Of a stretch of DNA of 43,235 bases, positions 6,639 to 15,680 are shown in pieces (within the stretch, counting starts at the first letter, position 1; every line of letters starts with the position of its first letter). The stretch is from Pseudoalteromonas sp. S16_S37 (GTDB lineage: Bacteria > Pseudomonadota > Gammaproteobacteria > Enterobacterales > Alteromonadaceae). Both the position numbers and the translations under genes were made by a program. The notes under the pieces are model-generated. The model saw only the letters and a list, made by a program, of their open reading frames with translations. It had not been told where the DNA came from and made no database searches. The stretch is taken from the NCBI RefSeq assembly GCF_014694405.1, contig NZ_JAAUWV010000040.1, forward strand, positions 1 to 43,235, given 5' to 3'.

Positions 6639-9497
6639 ATGATTAGGTCTAAACTCAGCCTTTCTATTAAGGCTGTCCTAATTGGCGGAATTGCATTGTC
6701 AGGTCACAATGCAGTGGCGAACACTGATGAGCAAGGTGCCGATAAACAAATCGAGCGCATTGTAACGACAGGTTCTCGTATTAGTCGCGCGGATGTAGAA
6801 GGCCCATCGCCAATCGTTGTACTTACAGCAGAAGACATTGATGCTAAAGGTTTCAATAACGTATTCGAGGCGCTTCAGTCACTGTCATCGGCAACGGGTT
6901 CTACTCAAGGTCAAGGTATTACAAACAGTTTTACGCCCAATGCTGAAACGGTCAACCTACGTGGTATGGGTGCAAACCGTACGTTGGTACTATTAAACGG
7001 TCGCCGTGTTGCTAACTATCCACGCGCATTCAATGGCCAAAACAACGTATTTAACTTATCAACGATCAGCGCTGCAGCAATTTCTCGCATTGAAGTACTG
7101 ACAGGCGGTAGCTCAGCGGTCTATGGTTCTGATGCAATTGCGGGTGTAATCAACATCATTACTAAAACAGATGTAGATGACATTACTGTGCGTCTTCGCC
7201 ATGCAACAACCGATCAAGGCGGTGGCGATAGCAATAAATTTTCAATTGCAGGTGGCTTTGGTAAAGGCGACTTAAATGTAAGCTATGCAGTTGAATACTC
7301 AAAGCAAGATATGCTGTTAGGTAGCGAGCGTGATTGGCTGAATGACTTTAATGATGGCCCTGCTACGAACAAAGAAGCAGAATATCAAATTGTAAACTCG
7401 CGCAGCATTATGGCTGGCACGATTGATGGCGGCTTTAAATATATCCACCCACAAGAGTTTGGTACTAATCTTTGTGACCAATGGGATGAATATGAACTGT
7501 CAGAACGTCCTACACGCGGCTTTTATTGTGGTAAAGACACGACGGGCGATAACTCATACATCAATGATAGAGAGCAACTATCGCTATATACTAACCTGAC
7601 GTACCAGATTAATAACGAGCATGAGTTTTTTGCAGAAGCGCTCTACTGGGACAGTGAAGCGGCGAACCGCGGTGGGTTTGGAGTTGACTGGGGTACAAAC
7701 ACATTACCAGAAGGGGTTGCATTAGGTGGTCAATGGGTTTGGGATGCAACAAATGACCGTTACCTATACTTAGGTCGTACCTTTACACCACAAGAGATAG
7801 GCGATGTAAAAAGTCACTTCGAAGATGAAATGTTGTATACCGCAGCAGGCTTTAGAGGCACAGTACTTGGCGAGTGGGGCTATGAAGTGTCAATTGCACA
7901 TAGTGCATCTGAGAGCTTTGAATATGAAAACCTCATCGCATCTGATAAAGCAATGGTGTACTTCTTAGGTAGCCCGTTAGAGGGGACAACGAGTGAGTTT
8001 AACCCTAACTTTGAGCGCTTCTGGAAGCCGCTAGATAAAGCGGGTCGTGACGCAATCGTTGAAGTGAATGATTCAAGCGCTGATGCATCTGTTACTACAG
8101 TAAACGCATCATTAACAGGTGACCTTTTCGAACTAGATGCAGGCCCTGTTGCATTTGCAATGGCAGTTGAGTGGTCTACAGAAGACTATGAAATAAATGT
8201 TGACCCAAGAACCTTGGATAAAAGCAAAGGTTGGGGTAACGGTTTAACGGGTACAGAAGGTAAAGGCGACCGCGACCGCTATGGTATGGCGGTTGAATTC
8301 AGAGTACCTGTAACCGATGAATTACAAGCGAGTATTGCAGGTCGTTACGATTACTACGACGATGAAACCGCGGTAGATGGCGCGTTCACGTATCAGTTAG
8401 GTCTAGAATACCGTCCGCTTGAAGCGCTACTTGTTCGAGCTAACTATGGTACAACCTTTAGAGCGCCAGATATTCACCAAGTGTATGCTGGTCCTTCAGG
8501 TTTTTATCAACCATTTACTGACTACTGGTTAGAAAGTAAGTGTGCACAAATTGCTGGCCAGCAAGCCACTGGCTTGTCTGCAGCAGAGCACGAAGCCGTT
8601 GCTTACCAGTGTGATGCAAACAATGCCGGTAAGCTACGTGAATCACAAGAGTTCCAAGGTGAAAGAACGGGTAATAAAAACCTAAAAGAAGAAACTGGTT
8701 ACTCGGCAACCATCGGTTTTGTTTGGAGTATTACAGACAAAATGGACCTGACGACGGATTTATACCGCATTCGTATCGAAGATCAGGTAGAAAGCTGGGA
8801 TACCAGTCACTTCTTCACAACTGAAGCTAAATGTCGTAACGGTCAAGAACAAAACCAAGCATTATGTGATGATGTATTGAGCCGTATCGACAGACATGCG
8901 GTGGGTGCCCCCGATGTAGCGATGACCGTGGATAAGGCTCGCTCTACATATATTAACCAGTCTTTGAATGAGCAAACTGGTATAGACGTTAACTATAAGG
9001 CCGGCTTTGACCTTGGCGCATACGGTGAATTTAATTTAGACCTTAAATACACGCATGTACTAGAAGTGGTTGATCAAAAATTCCCAGGTGACAAAATCGA
9101 TAAAGAGTATCGTGATAGTTACTTAAACAATGACTTCCGTTCACGTTGGGATAACCGCTTTGGTTGGAACAATGACGACTGGAGTATCTCACTTCAGCAA
9201 ACACGTTATGGTTCAAGCTGGAACGATGAAGACCCAGATCCAATACGTAACCCATCAGATAAACGTCGAGCGTATGCTAAGCGTATGAAGCCATGGTTAA
9301 TTTATAACCTAGGGGTGACATATTCCATTAACGATAATCATTTTGTTAAGTTAGGTGTGAATAACTTACGTGACTCTAAAGCACGTAATGACGAAAGTTA
9401 CGTCTACGGTAAACCATGGTTTAATAGTGAAAGATACCCAGTAACAACCGCTGTTATGGGACGTACGTTCTCATTAGAATGGACTGGCCGCTTCTAA
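6639..9497 (+). CDS. TonB-dependent outer-membrane receptor (Oar/large family)
   Basis: The 952-residue product has a signal peptide (AVLIGGIALSGHNAVA) and a TonB-box-like IERIVTTGSRISR. The plug domain has NLRGMGANRTLVLLNGRR, IEVLTGGSSAVYGSDAIAGV and INIIT. A long beta-barrel ends in the outer-membrane signature LEWTGRF with a terminal Phe. I chose the ATG at 6639, which follows AAGGGAG; an earlier in-frame Met at 6513 lacks a site and would bury the signal peptide. This family in marine bacteria often takes up oligopeptides or oligosaccharides, but no degradative neighbours point to a substrate. It appears monocistronic and has a strong terminator after it. Confidence 0.93.
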   Translation: MIRSKLSLSIKAVLIGGIALSGHNAVANTDEQGADKQIERIVTTGSRISRADVEGPSPIVVLTAEDIDAKGFNNVFEALQSLSSATGSTQGQGITNSFTPNAETVNLRGMGANRTLVLLNGRRVANYPRAFNGQNNVFNLSTISAAAISRIEVLTGGSSAVYGSDAIAGVINIITKTDVDDITVRLRHATTDQGGGDSNKFSIAGGFGKGDLNVSYAVEYSKQDMLLGSERDWLNDFNDGPATNKEAEYQIVNSRSIMAGTIDGGFKYIHPQEFGTNLCDQWDEYELSERPTRGFYCGKDTTGDNSYINDREQLSLYTNLTYQINNEHEFFAEALYWDSEAANRGGFGVDWGTNTLPEGVALGGQWVWDATNDRYLYLGRTFTPQEIGDVKSHFEDEMLYTAAGFRGTVLGEWGYEVSIAHSASESFEYENLIASDKAMVYFLGSPLEGTTSEFNPNFERFWKPLDKAGRDAIVEVNDSSADASVTTVNASLTGDLFELDAGPVAFAMAVEWSTEDYEINVDPRTLDKSKGWGNGLTGTEGKGDRDRYGMAVEFRVPVTDELQASIAGRYDYYDDETAVDGAFTYQLGLEYRPLEALLVRANYGTTFRAPDIHQVYAGPSGFYQPFTDYWLESKCAQIAGQQATGLSAAEHEAVAYQCDANNAGKLRESQEFQGERTGNKNLKEETGYSATIGFVWSITDKMDLTTDLYRIRIEDQVESWDTSHFFTTEAKCRNGQEQNQALCDDVLSRIDRHAVGAPDVAMTVDKARSTYINQSLNEQTGIDVNYKAGFDLGAYGEFNLDLKYTHVLEVVDQKFPGDKIDKEYRDSYLNNDFRSRWDNRFGWNNDDWSISLQQTRYGSSWNDEDPDPIRNPSDKRRAYAKRMKPWLIYNLGVTYSINDNHFVKLGVNNLRDSKARNDESYVYGKPWFNSERYPVTTAVMGRTFSLEWTGRF

Positions 9498-9527
9498 TCT
9501 TTAGTAAATTAACTTAGATAAGTTATA

Positions 9528-9556
9528 AATACCCGGCAATCAGCTGGGTATTTTTT
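9528..9556 (+). terminator. Rho-independent terminator of the TonB receptor gene
   Basis: The stem AATACCC (9528-9534) pairs with GGGTATT (9546-9552) and runs into a T-tract to 9556, 31 bp after the stop. Confidence 0.75.
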
Positions 9557-9602
9557 GACCACCAAAAGTGAAACAATTTACTGTCTTATAAAATTTAGGC
9601 AT

Positions 9603-9634
9603 AAAAAAACCTAGGCAAGCCCCTAGGTTTTTTT
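9603..9634 (-). terminator. Bidirectional terminator at the asnS 3' end
   Basis: AAAAAAACCTAGG (9603-9615) and its exact complement (9622-9634) enclose a six-base loop. With A/T runs on both sides it can act in both directions, mainly for asnS. Confidence 0.85.
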
Positions 9635-9654
9635 GTGTAATTTAATGGCCGACT

Positions 9655-11052
9655 TTAGTACGTAGCACTGCCCTTAGTACGAGGGAAGGCGATTACGTCA
9701 CGTACGTTACCCATACCGGTTACATATGCAACTAAACGTTCAAAGCCAAGACCAAAGCCTGAGTGAGGCACGGTGCCATAGCGGCGTAAATCGCGGTACC
9801 AGCTATAATCTTCTTTGTTTAGACCCATTTCTTCTAAACGTTGGTCTAGTACATCTAAGCGTTCTTCACGTTGCGAGCCACCAATGATCTCACCGATGCC
9901 AGGCGCTACCACATCCATAGCTGCAACAGTTTTGCCGTCTTCGTTTTGACGCATGTAGAAGGCTTTAATGTCACGTGGGTAGTTTTTAATAACTACCGGT
10001 GCTTTAAAGTGTTCTTCAGCTAAATAGCGTTCATGCTCAGACTGCAAGTCAACACCCCACTCAACAGGGAATTCAAACTGTTTGCCACAGCCTTTAAGAA
10101 TTTCAATTGCATCAGTGTAATCAACTTGCGCAAAGTCTTTTTCTACAAACTCTTCTAGACGTGAAATTGCACTTTTTTCGATGCGCTGTGCAAAAAACTC
10201 CATATCGTCACGACGCTCTTCTAATACCGCTTTAAATACATACTTAAGCATGTTTTCAGCAAGTTTTGCGATGTCTTCTAAATCAGCAAATGCCACCTCA
10301 GGTTCAACCATCCAAAACTCCGCTAAGTGACGAGACGTATTTGAGTTCTCTGCGCGGAATGTAGGGCCAAAAGTGTATATTTTTGACATGGCGCTGGCGT
10401 AAGTCTCACCATTTAGCTGGCCTGATACGGTTAGAAATGCTTCTTTACCGAAGAAATCTTCAGAGTAATCCACATCACCTTTATCTGTGCGCGGTAAGTT
10501 GTTCATATCAAGCGTTGATACACGGAACATTTCGCCAGCACCTTCACAGTCACTTGCCGTGATAATGGGAGTGCTGATCCACATGTAGCCTTGTTCGTGG
10601 AAGAAACGGTGAATTGCTTGTGCTAAACAGTTACGTACACGCGTTACTGCGCCAATCACGTTAGTGCGTGGGCGAAGGTGAGCGTGTTCACGTAGATATT
10701 CGATACTGTGACGTTTTGCCGCCATAGGGTAGGTGTCTGGGTTTTCTACCCAACCAAGCACTTCAACTGAGTTTGCTTGAATTTCGAATGCTTGACCTTG
10801 ACCTTCAGATTTTACTAACACGCCTGTTACTTTTATAGAGCAACCAGCTGTTAAGCGGGTAACTTCATCATAATTATTGAGCGAATTAGGAACAACTGCT
10901 TGGATAGGATCAAAACAAGAACCGTCATGAACGGCTAAGAAAGAAATACCTGCTTTTGAATCGCGGCGTGTACGGATCCAGCCTTTTACTGTTACTTGGC
11001 TGTCGACCGCAACGGTGCCTTTTAGTAGCTCCGTTATCGCTATGTGGCTCAT
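9655..11052 (-). CDS. asnS: Asparaginyl-tRNA synthetase
   Basis: This is a class II aminoacyl-tRNA synthetase that charges tRNA-Asn in the cytoplasm. The 465 residues match the E. coli enzyme (466) end to end by eye. The N-terminal anticodon-binding OB fold has [19 protein letters not shown] at about residues 20-38. Class II motif 2 is [17 protein letters not shown] and motif 3 is [15 protein letters not shown] near the C-terminus. The ATG at 11052 is preceded by GGAG five bases upstream; a GTG two codons earlier would overlap that site. It stands alone, with its own terminator, as expected for a housekeeping gene. Confidence 0.98.
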   Translation of the reverse strand: MSHIAITELLKGTVAVDSQVTVKGWIRTRRDSKAGISFLAVHDGSCFDPIQAVVPNSLNNYDEVTRLTAGCSIKVTGVLVKSEGQGQAFEIQANSVEVLGWVENPDTYPMAAKRHSIEYLREHAHLRPRTNVIGAVTRVRNCLAQAIHRFFHEQGYMWISTPIITASDCEGAGEMFRVSTLDMNNLPRTDKGDVDYSEDFFGKEAFLTVSGQLNGETYASAMSKIYTFGPTFRAENSNTSRHLAEFWMVEPEVAFADLEDIAKLAENMLKYVFKAVLEERRDDMEFFAQRIEKSAISRLEEFVEKDFAQVDYTDAIEILKGCGKQFEFPVEWGVDLQSEHERYLAEEHFKAPVVIKNYPRDIKAFYMRQNEDGKTVAAMDVVAPGIGEIIGGSQREERLDVLDQRLEEMGLNKEDYSWYRDLRRYGTVPHSGFGLGFERLVAYVTGMGNVRDVIAFPRTKGSATY

Positions 11053-11358
11053 CTTCACTCCAATGATATAAGTTACCTAATAATTATTCGATTGTACCTG
11101 AAAAACAGTGCAGGCACGTGAACCGTATATTACCTTTGATAAAGCAATAAAAAAACACTCAATTGCAACTCTTTTACAAGTTAATCCGTTTGCAATGGAA
11201 TTAGCCTAGCGTTTAGGTTGTTTTTTACTCTATTTGGCGGTGTTTTTGAATAATGGCACGCGCCAGAGCGGTAAACCATGATTATATTGTAAAGTTATGG
11301 CATGATAGTCGTTTATTTTATTAAATGATATTTCTGACTGTAGGTAACGTTATTGTCG
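11053..11358. other. Intergenic region between divergent asnS and kinase genes
   Basis: This 306-bp AT-rich region should hold the promoters of both genes. A weak hairpin with a T-run (CCTAGCGTTTAGG then TTGTTTTTT, about 11207-11227) is visible but unconvincing. No gene was found. Confidence 0.4.
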
Positions 11359-11793
11359 ATGAAACAAGTTTTTATTTTGAGAGGCTTACCCGGCTGCGGT
11401 AAGAGTCATTATGCGCAAACACTAGCGGACGAAATGGTCGCTGGTGACGAAACCCAATATTTGATCTGTTCTACAGATGATTACTTTTATAACGATGCGG
11501 GTGACTATCATTTCGAAAAGTTTAAACTATCCGAATACCATAACTTGAATTTAGCGCGCTTTATCAATGGCCTAAGTGAAGGCATTCCGTTGGTCATTTT
11601 AGACAATACCAATATAAAAAAATGGGAGTTTGTGGCATATAGTGCCGCGGCGACTGCGATGGGTTATCAGGTTAAAGAAGTGATCGTTGGTGAAGTAAAA
11701 GATAAATCACTGCAGCATTTATATGCAAAGCGTAACACGCATGGTGTAGCGCTTAGAACCATCAGTAAAATGGCGTATTTGTTTGAATGGTAA
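11359..11793 (+). CDS. AAA_33-type P-loop kinase (zeta-toxin/PNK-like fold)
   Basis: The 144-residue protein begins with a beta strand and Walker A motif, FILRGLPGCGKS (residues 5-16). It has a CSTDDYFY motif (about 42-49), as in polynucleotide-kinase-like and N4BP2-like ATPases, and VILDNTNIKKWE (about 78-89), the typical catalytic-core strand with a following lid. Such proteins phosphorylate nucleotides, nucleic-acid ends or small molecules; the substrate here is not deducible. I chose the ATG at 11359 over a TTG two codons earlier; the ribosome site is weak. There is no antitoxin partner upstream, so zeta toxin is unlikely. The GG-leader peptide gene lies 88 bp downstream on the same strand. 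Confidence 0.82.
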   Translation: MKQVFILRGLPGCGKSHYAQTLADEMVAGDETQYLICSTDDYFYNDAGDYHFEKFKLSEYHNLNLARFINGLSEGIPLVILDNTNIKKWEFVAYSAAATAMGYQVKEVIVGEVKDKSLQHLYAKRNTHGVALRTISKMAYLFEW

Positions 11794-11806
11794 ACGTTAG
11801 AACTTG

Positions 11807-11838
11807 ATAACAATGTGTTTACATTGGTTGTTATTTGT
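11807..11838 (+). terminator. Weak hairpin after the kinase gene
   Basis: ATAACA and ATGT (11807-11816) can pair with ACAT and TGTTAT (11821-11834) with a four-base bulge, followed by a short T-rich stretch. It may be a weak terminator or part of the control region of the downstream peptide gene. Confidence 0.3.
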
Positions 11839-11849
11839 CTCATAGTCGA

Positions 11850-11869
11850 TTGACTCAATAATGAGTCAA
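11850..11869. promoter_or_regulatory. Perfect inverted repeat abutting the peptide gene's ribosome site
   Basis: TTGACTCA (11850-11857) and TGAGTCAA (11862-11869) are exact complements around ATAA. The right arm ends at the first A of the AAGGAG at 11869-11874. It could be an operator, or an RNA hairpin that hides the ribosome-binding site. Which of the two cannot be read from the sequence. Confidence 0.6.
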
Positions 11870-11881
11870 AGGAGACTGGCA

Positions 11882-12025
11882 ATGAAAATCAAGTTAAACA
11901 AAAAAACCATTAAAACACTCAAGCAAGACCAAAAAACACCGTTAGATGATAAAGCTACGCGCCAAATCGCAGGAGGTGGGTTTACCTCCGAATGGTTTAA
12001 AGAGCTAAGCCGAATGTATTGTTAA
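11882..12025 (+). CDS. GG-leader precursor-like peptide (putative RiPP or bacteriocin)
   Basis: This 47-residue frame was found by reading the gap. It begins MKIKLNKKTIKTLKQD, a Lys/Leu-rich amphipathic leader, followed by DDKATRQIAGGG and a short core, FTSEWFKELSRMYC. The layout (KLNKK start, acidic middle, double glycine near residue 31, core ending in Cys) resembles natural-product precursor peptides that Pseudoalteromonas and relatives carry in small families. AAGGAG with a seven-base spacer precedes the ATG. The core has one Cys, two Ser and one Thr, so little scope for lanthionine rings. No maturation enzyme or C39 transporter lies in this window, making it an orphan precursor, a stand-alone signalling or antimicrobial peptide, or a remnant. 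The class assignment is inference from pattern. Confidence 0.65.
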   Translation: MKIKLNKKTIKTLKQDQKTPLDDKATRQIAGGGFTSEWFKELSRMYC

Positions 12026-12040
12026 TCAATGCGATGACTA

Positions 12041-12249
12041 ATACCAATCCGCAATAACACTTAATCATTTTTAGGGATTAAACCTGACGCTAGCTGCGTT
12101 AAAAATTTCTCATTTAGAACAACTAAATCACAAAATTTCTGCCTTGCCTACATGGATGTAGGTACCTTGGCGATAGCAGGACGCGGTAGCGGTGCTATCA
12201 ATAGGTTTTTTTGCCTCAAAATAGACTATTTAGTTAAGCGGATTGGTAT
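12041..12249. mobile_element. MITE-like short element, copy 2
   Basis: This non-coding element has perfect 12-bp terminal inverted repeats, ATACCAATCCGC at 12041-12052 and GCGGATTGGTAT at 12238-12249. It shares both flanks with the copy at 6328-6457 but has about 80 extra bases in the middle, including GTAGCGGTGCTATC-type secondary structure. It inserted directly behind the small peptide gene and before the terminator hairpin at 12258. Elements of this size with such ends are usually mobilised in trans by a transposase elsewhere. Confidence 0.8.
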
Positions 12250-12257
12250 GGAGAAAC

Positions 12258-12286
12258 AAAAAGCCAACGATGAACGTTGGCTTTTT
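12258..12286 (-). terminator. Bidirectional terminator at the M28 peptidase 3' end
   Basis: AAAAAGCCAACG (12258-12269) and CGTTGGCTTTTT (12275-12286) form a 12-bp stem with a five-base loop and A/T runs on both sides. Confidence 0.88.
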
Positions 12287-12302
12287 AGTTTATATTGCAC
12301 AA

Positions 12303-13931
12303 TTATTTGCGTTGGAACTCTGACGTTTCGTTCCAAGTTGGCCATTGTGTTTGCTGTGAAATATCGTAACCTACTCGGTAAAACAGCTGTAAGTCTTGTA
12401 CGGCACCACTTAAGTCCCACTCATCACGGTAGCGGTCACATGGCTGATGGTAACAACCACGTAGTACTAGGCTCATACGTTTGCGATAATCTGCAGTTTG
12501 CTCATCGAATGCTTCAGTACCGCCACCTGCGTACATTGCAGGTACCCCCATGTTAGCAAATGCAAAGTGATCTGAGCGGTAGTAACCACCTGATGCAGGT
12601 TTTGGATCGCCAGATACTACACGACCTTGGGCTTTAGCGGCATTCTCTAGCATGGTATCTAATGATGACTTACCGATACCTACCACACTGATATCTTTTA
12701 CTTTGCCTAACAGATTTAAGCTATCCATATTGATGTTAGCAACGGTTTTGTTTGCAGGGATCACAGGGTTTGCAGCGTAAAACTTAGAACCCAGTAACCC
12801 TTGCTCTTCTGCCGTAACAGCTAAAAATGTGATTGAGCGTTTAGGGCGGTTTGGCAACTTAGCAAAGGCTTCAGCTACTTCAATCATACCACCAGTACCC
12901 GTAGCGTTATCATGCGCACCATTATAAATCTGATCGCCTTGGCGGTTTTTATCAGTTCCTAAATGGTCCCAGTGCGCCGAATAAATCACGTGCTCATCAG
13001 GCTTTTCGCTACCAGGAAGGGTTGCGATAAAGTTATAAGACTTTGAGGTTTTAATTTTACTTTTTATCGTCACAGATGCAGTTAAATCACCCATGTCTAC
13101 ATGGTACGCGCCTTTAGCTGCATTGGCTTTGGCGGTATCAAAGTTCAAACCTGCCTTTTCAAATAGCTCTTTGGCAACATCAACGGTTACCCAGCCTTCA
13201 ACGGCAACGCGGTCCATGTTGTTGTTGGCCTTTTGAAAACCAAATTGCTCACCGCTCCAAGAGTTTTCAACCACACTCCAAGGATATGAAGCCGGCGCTG
13301 TTTCGTGCACGATAATTGCTCCCGCGGCGCCTTGACGACTTGCCTCTTCAAATTTGTATGTCCAACGGCCGTAGTAGGTCATTGCTTCGCCAGTAAACAT
13401 ACTTTTGTCTTTGGTAGCAAAGCCTGGGTCGTTCACGAGCATTACAACCGTTTTGCCTTTGACGTCCAACCCTTCATAGTCGTTCCAGTTATACTCTGGT
13501 GCGTTTACGCCATAGCCTACGAATACCAGCTCAGAGTCTTTAATTGACTCAAGTGCACTGATCCGGCTAGTACCCATCACCATGTCTTTTTTGTATTGGT
13601 ATGCTTTGCCGCCAATATCCAAAGTCATGTTTGAGTCAGCTTCGATAGACACCAAAGGCACTTCTTGAAAGAAGCTATCGCCATTGCCTGGCTGATAACC
13701 AAGTGCTGTAAATTGTTCGCTCAAATAAGCCAGCGTCAGCTCTTCACCCTTTGATGAAGGCGCACGGCCACCAAATTCATCTGATGCCAGTGTTTTTACA
13801 TGCTGTGCGAGTTGCTCGGCATTAATACTGTTGTAAGCGGCTTGCACATCTGCGCTGGTGTTAGAAGCTGTCGTTGCACAGCCGCTAAGCACCGCGATAG
13901 TTAAAGCGCTAAGAGTCATTTTTAATTTCAT
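12303..13931 (-). CDS. M28-family metallopeptidase lipoprotein
   Basis: The 542-residue protein starts with a lipoprotein signal peptide ending in LSGC (Cys18), so it should be anchored in an envelope membrane. A PA-type insert (about residues 130-290) precedes the catalytic domain. The two-zinc site of M28 peptidases is complete: H320 (SAHWDHLG), D341 (AHDNATGTG), the E375-E376 pair (TAEEQG), D403 (NMDSLN) and H495 (CYHQPCDRY). These enzymes are aminopeptidases acting on extracellular peptides. A Cys pair brackets the last zinc His, which could form a disulfide. I chose the ATG at 13931 because the signal peptide starts there. It is a single-gene unit with a strong terminator. Confidence 0.93.
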   Translation of the reverse strand: MKLKMTLSALTIAVLSGCATTASNTSADVQAAYNSINAEQLAQHVKTLASDEFGGRAPSSKGEELTLAYLSEQFTALGYQPGNGDSFFQEVPLVSIEADSNMTLDIGGKAYQYKKDMVMGTSRISALESIKDSELVFVGYGVNAPEYNWNDYEGLDVKGKTVVMLVNDPGFATKDKSMFTGEAMTYYGRWTYKFEEASRQGAAGAIIVHETAPASYPWSVVENSWSGEQFGFQKANNNMDRVAVEGWVTVDVAKELFEKAGLNFDTAKANAAKGAYHVDMGDLTASVTIKSKIKTSKSYNFIATLPGSEKPDEHVIYSAHWDHLGTDKNRQGDQIYNGAHDNATGTGGMIEVAEAFAKLPNRPKRSITFLAVTAEEQGLLGSKFYAANPVIPANKTVANINMDSLNLLGKVKDISVVGIGKSSLDTMLENAAKAQGRVVSGDPKPASGGYYRSDHFAFANMGVPAMYAGGGTEAFDEQTADYRKRMSLVLRGCYHQPCDRYRDEWDLSGAVQDLQLFYRVGYDISQQTQWPTWNETSEFQRK

Positions 13932-14086
13932 AGCAGTTCTTTTGTTATTTAAGACGGCTAAGTATAAACATAAAATTTGCAAATATTCGAGCAACTGCGG
14001 TAGGTAGCGCTTTGCTGCGCTCAGAGGCCATTGGCGCTTGGAGCAACTTAGGGTAAAATGGCGCAAAGAATTTTATATAGCCAGTA

Positions 14087-14929
14087 ATGAAAAAATTCAC
14101 GCCACCAGAAAAATTTGAGTCGCACAGATTAGTTGGCGGCGCATTCGAACATTTAAATGACATTTTTAAACTCCAAGAGCAAATTGATTGGCCCAGCTTT
14201 GAGTGGCTCAACAGTTTAGTTGATACAAAGAATCATCAAGCCAAGCCCATTGAATTTGTCAGTGATGCCAAGCTGCAAGATGAAACGCGTTATTATGAGC
14301 AAATCATTTTTGAAACAGGGCAGGTACCTACCAGGGAGCAAAACTGGCATGACTTGTTTGGCGCAATGATCTGGAGCTTGTTTCCTAAAAGCAAATCTTT
14401 ACTTAATAAACGCCATATTGATGAAATTAATGTTCATGGTTTAAAACATCGCAGTAAGCAACGTAATGCATTGACGCTTTTTGATGAATGTGGCGTTATT
14501 ATCGCGATGACCGATGAAACGTTTGCTGCCAAGCTTAAAGAACATCAGTGGCATGACGTTTTTGTGCATAGTCGTGCGCGGTGGGGCAATGATATTAAGC
14601 CATTTATATTCGGTCATGCTAATTATGAAATGCTGACACAGCCTTTTGTTGGTCTAACCGGTAAAGCGTTATGCATGGTGGTAGATAAGCACTTTTTCAG
14701 CTTGGACCTTACAAAGCAATATGAGATGTTAGACGCTCAATTAGTCAACATGATACAAAGCGATGGTGTGCTTGATGATAACTCGGCATTGTCGCCACTC
14801 CCCTTGTTAGGCGTGCCCACTTGGTGCGACGACAATCAACATCCTGAATATTATGATAATACTGACTATTTCAGACCAAAACGAAGGAATACGCATGATA
14901 GAAGTCAAGGCGCTACAAAAGCGCTTTAA
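14087..14929 (+). CDS. DUF3025 family protein
   Basis: This 280-residue cytoplasmic protein is recognisable as DUF3025 from QNWHDLFGAMIWSLFPKSK (about residues 84-103), KRHIDEI, LTLFDECGVI and the VFVHSRARWGNDIKPFIFGH stretch. The function is unknown. The gene overlaps natA by 35 bp, so the two are almost certainly cotranscribed and translationally coupled. The family is common in gamma- and betaproteobacteria. The C-terminus (FRPKRRNTHDRSQGATKAL) is read from bases that also encode the start of NatA. Confidence 0.85.
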   Translation: MKKFTPPEKFESHRLVGGAFEHLNDIFKLQEQIDWPSFEWLNSLVDTKNHQAKPIEFVSDAKLQDETRYYEQIIFETGQVPTREQNWHDLFGAMIWSLFPKSKSLLNKRHIDEINVHGLKHRSKQRNALTLFDECGVIIAMTDETFAAKLKEHQWHDVFVHSRARWGNDIKPFIFGHANYEMLTQPFVGLTGKALCMVVDKHFFSLDLTKQYEMLDAQLVNMIQSDGVLDDNSALSPLPLLGVPTWCDDNQHPEYYDNTDYFRPKRRNTHDRSQGATKAL

Positions 14930-15680
14930 ATTGACCAAAGAACATCAGCAAAAGGGTAAGTCTAAAGACATAAGAGAGCACGACGGCTATTTTCATTCGG
15001 TAAAAAATGTCAGTTTTTCGTGTGCTCAAGGTGAAGTGTTAGGGTTACTAGGCCCAAATGGTGCGGGTAAAACCACAACGCTACGTATGCTCTCAACTGC
15101 ATTGAAGCCTGATAGCGGACAAATCACCATAAATGGCCAAGACATTATCAAAAAGCCGCTAATTGGGCGACGCTCTATTGGCTTTTTGTCGGGCTCAACA
15201 GGGTTATATGGTCGCTTAAGTGCGCGTGAAAACGTAGAGTATTTTGCCAAATTGCATGGCTTAAAAGGGCGGGAGCTTAAGTCTCGATGTGATGCTCTTT
15301 TTGAAAAGCTCGATATGACTGAGTTTTTAGATAAACGCGCTGAGCACCTTTCAACGGGAATGAAACAAAAAACCAATATCGCACGAGCGGTTATCCATCA
15401 GCCAGACGTTGTGGTGCTAGATGAACCGACAACGGGTTTGGATATTATGACCACGCAAACGGTGATCAACTTTATTCGTGAGCTCAAAAATAACGGCACA
15501 CCGGTGATTTTCTCAACCCATCACTTGGACGAAGTTGCACTGCTGTGCGATAGAATTTGTGTGATTGATAAAGGGGTGAGTTGTTTTGACGACAGCGTGG
15601 CGCAGTTCAAAACACAAGGGAAGAGCGATGAGCTAAACCAAGCCTTTATGAATCTGTTACAAGGAGCTGCGCATGTTTGA
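14895..15680 (+). CDS. natA: NatA-type ABC transporter ATP-binding protein
   Basis: The 261-residue ATPase has Walker A GPNGAGKTT (about residues 53-61), a signature LSTGMKQK (about 152-159) in place of LSGGQ, Walker B VVVLDEPTTGLD (about 172-183) and an H-loop at STHH (about 207-210). LSTGM and the short insert after residue 12 are typical of the NatA sodium-export group. The ATG at 14895 follows GAAGGA and lies inside the end of the DUF3025 gene. The natB start overlaps the last codons by 8 bp. With NatB it should export Na+ or a related substrate; sodium specificity is by family analogy. Confidence 0.88.
   Translation: MIEVKALQKRFKLTKEHQQKGKSKDIREHDGYFHSVKNVSFSCAQGEVLGLLGPNGAGKTTTLRMLSTALKPDSGQITINGQDIIKKPLIGRRSIGFLSGSTGLYGRLSARENVEYFAKLHGLKGRELKSRCDALFEKLDMTEFLDKRAEHLSTGMKQKTNIARAVIHQPDVVVLDEPTTGLDIMTTQTVINFIRELKNNGTPVIFSTHHLDEVALLCDRICVIDKGVSCFDDSVAQFKTQGKSDELNQAFMNLLQGAAHV

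Noticed and set aside
11359..11793. Zeta-toxin of a toxin-antitoxin pair
   Set aside because: The P-loop fold fits, but there is no epsilon-like antitoxin gene upstream and the protein is short.
12152..12556. Plus-strand frame across the MITE and the M28 gene
   Set aside because: It spans a terminator hairpin and is antisense to conserved peptidase sequence.
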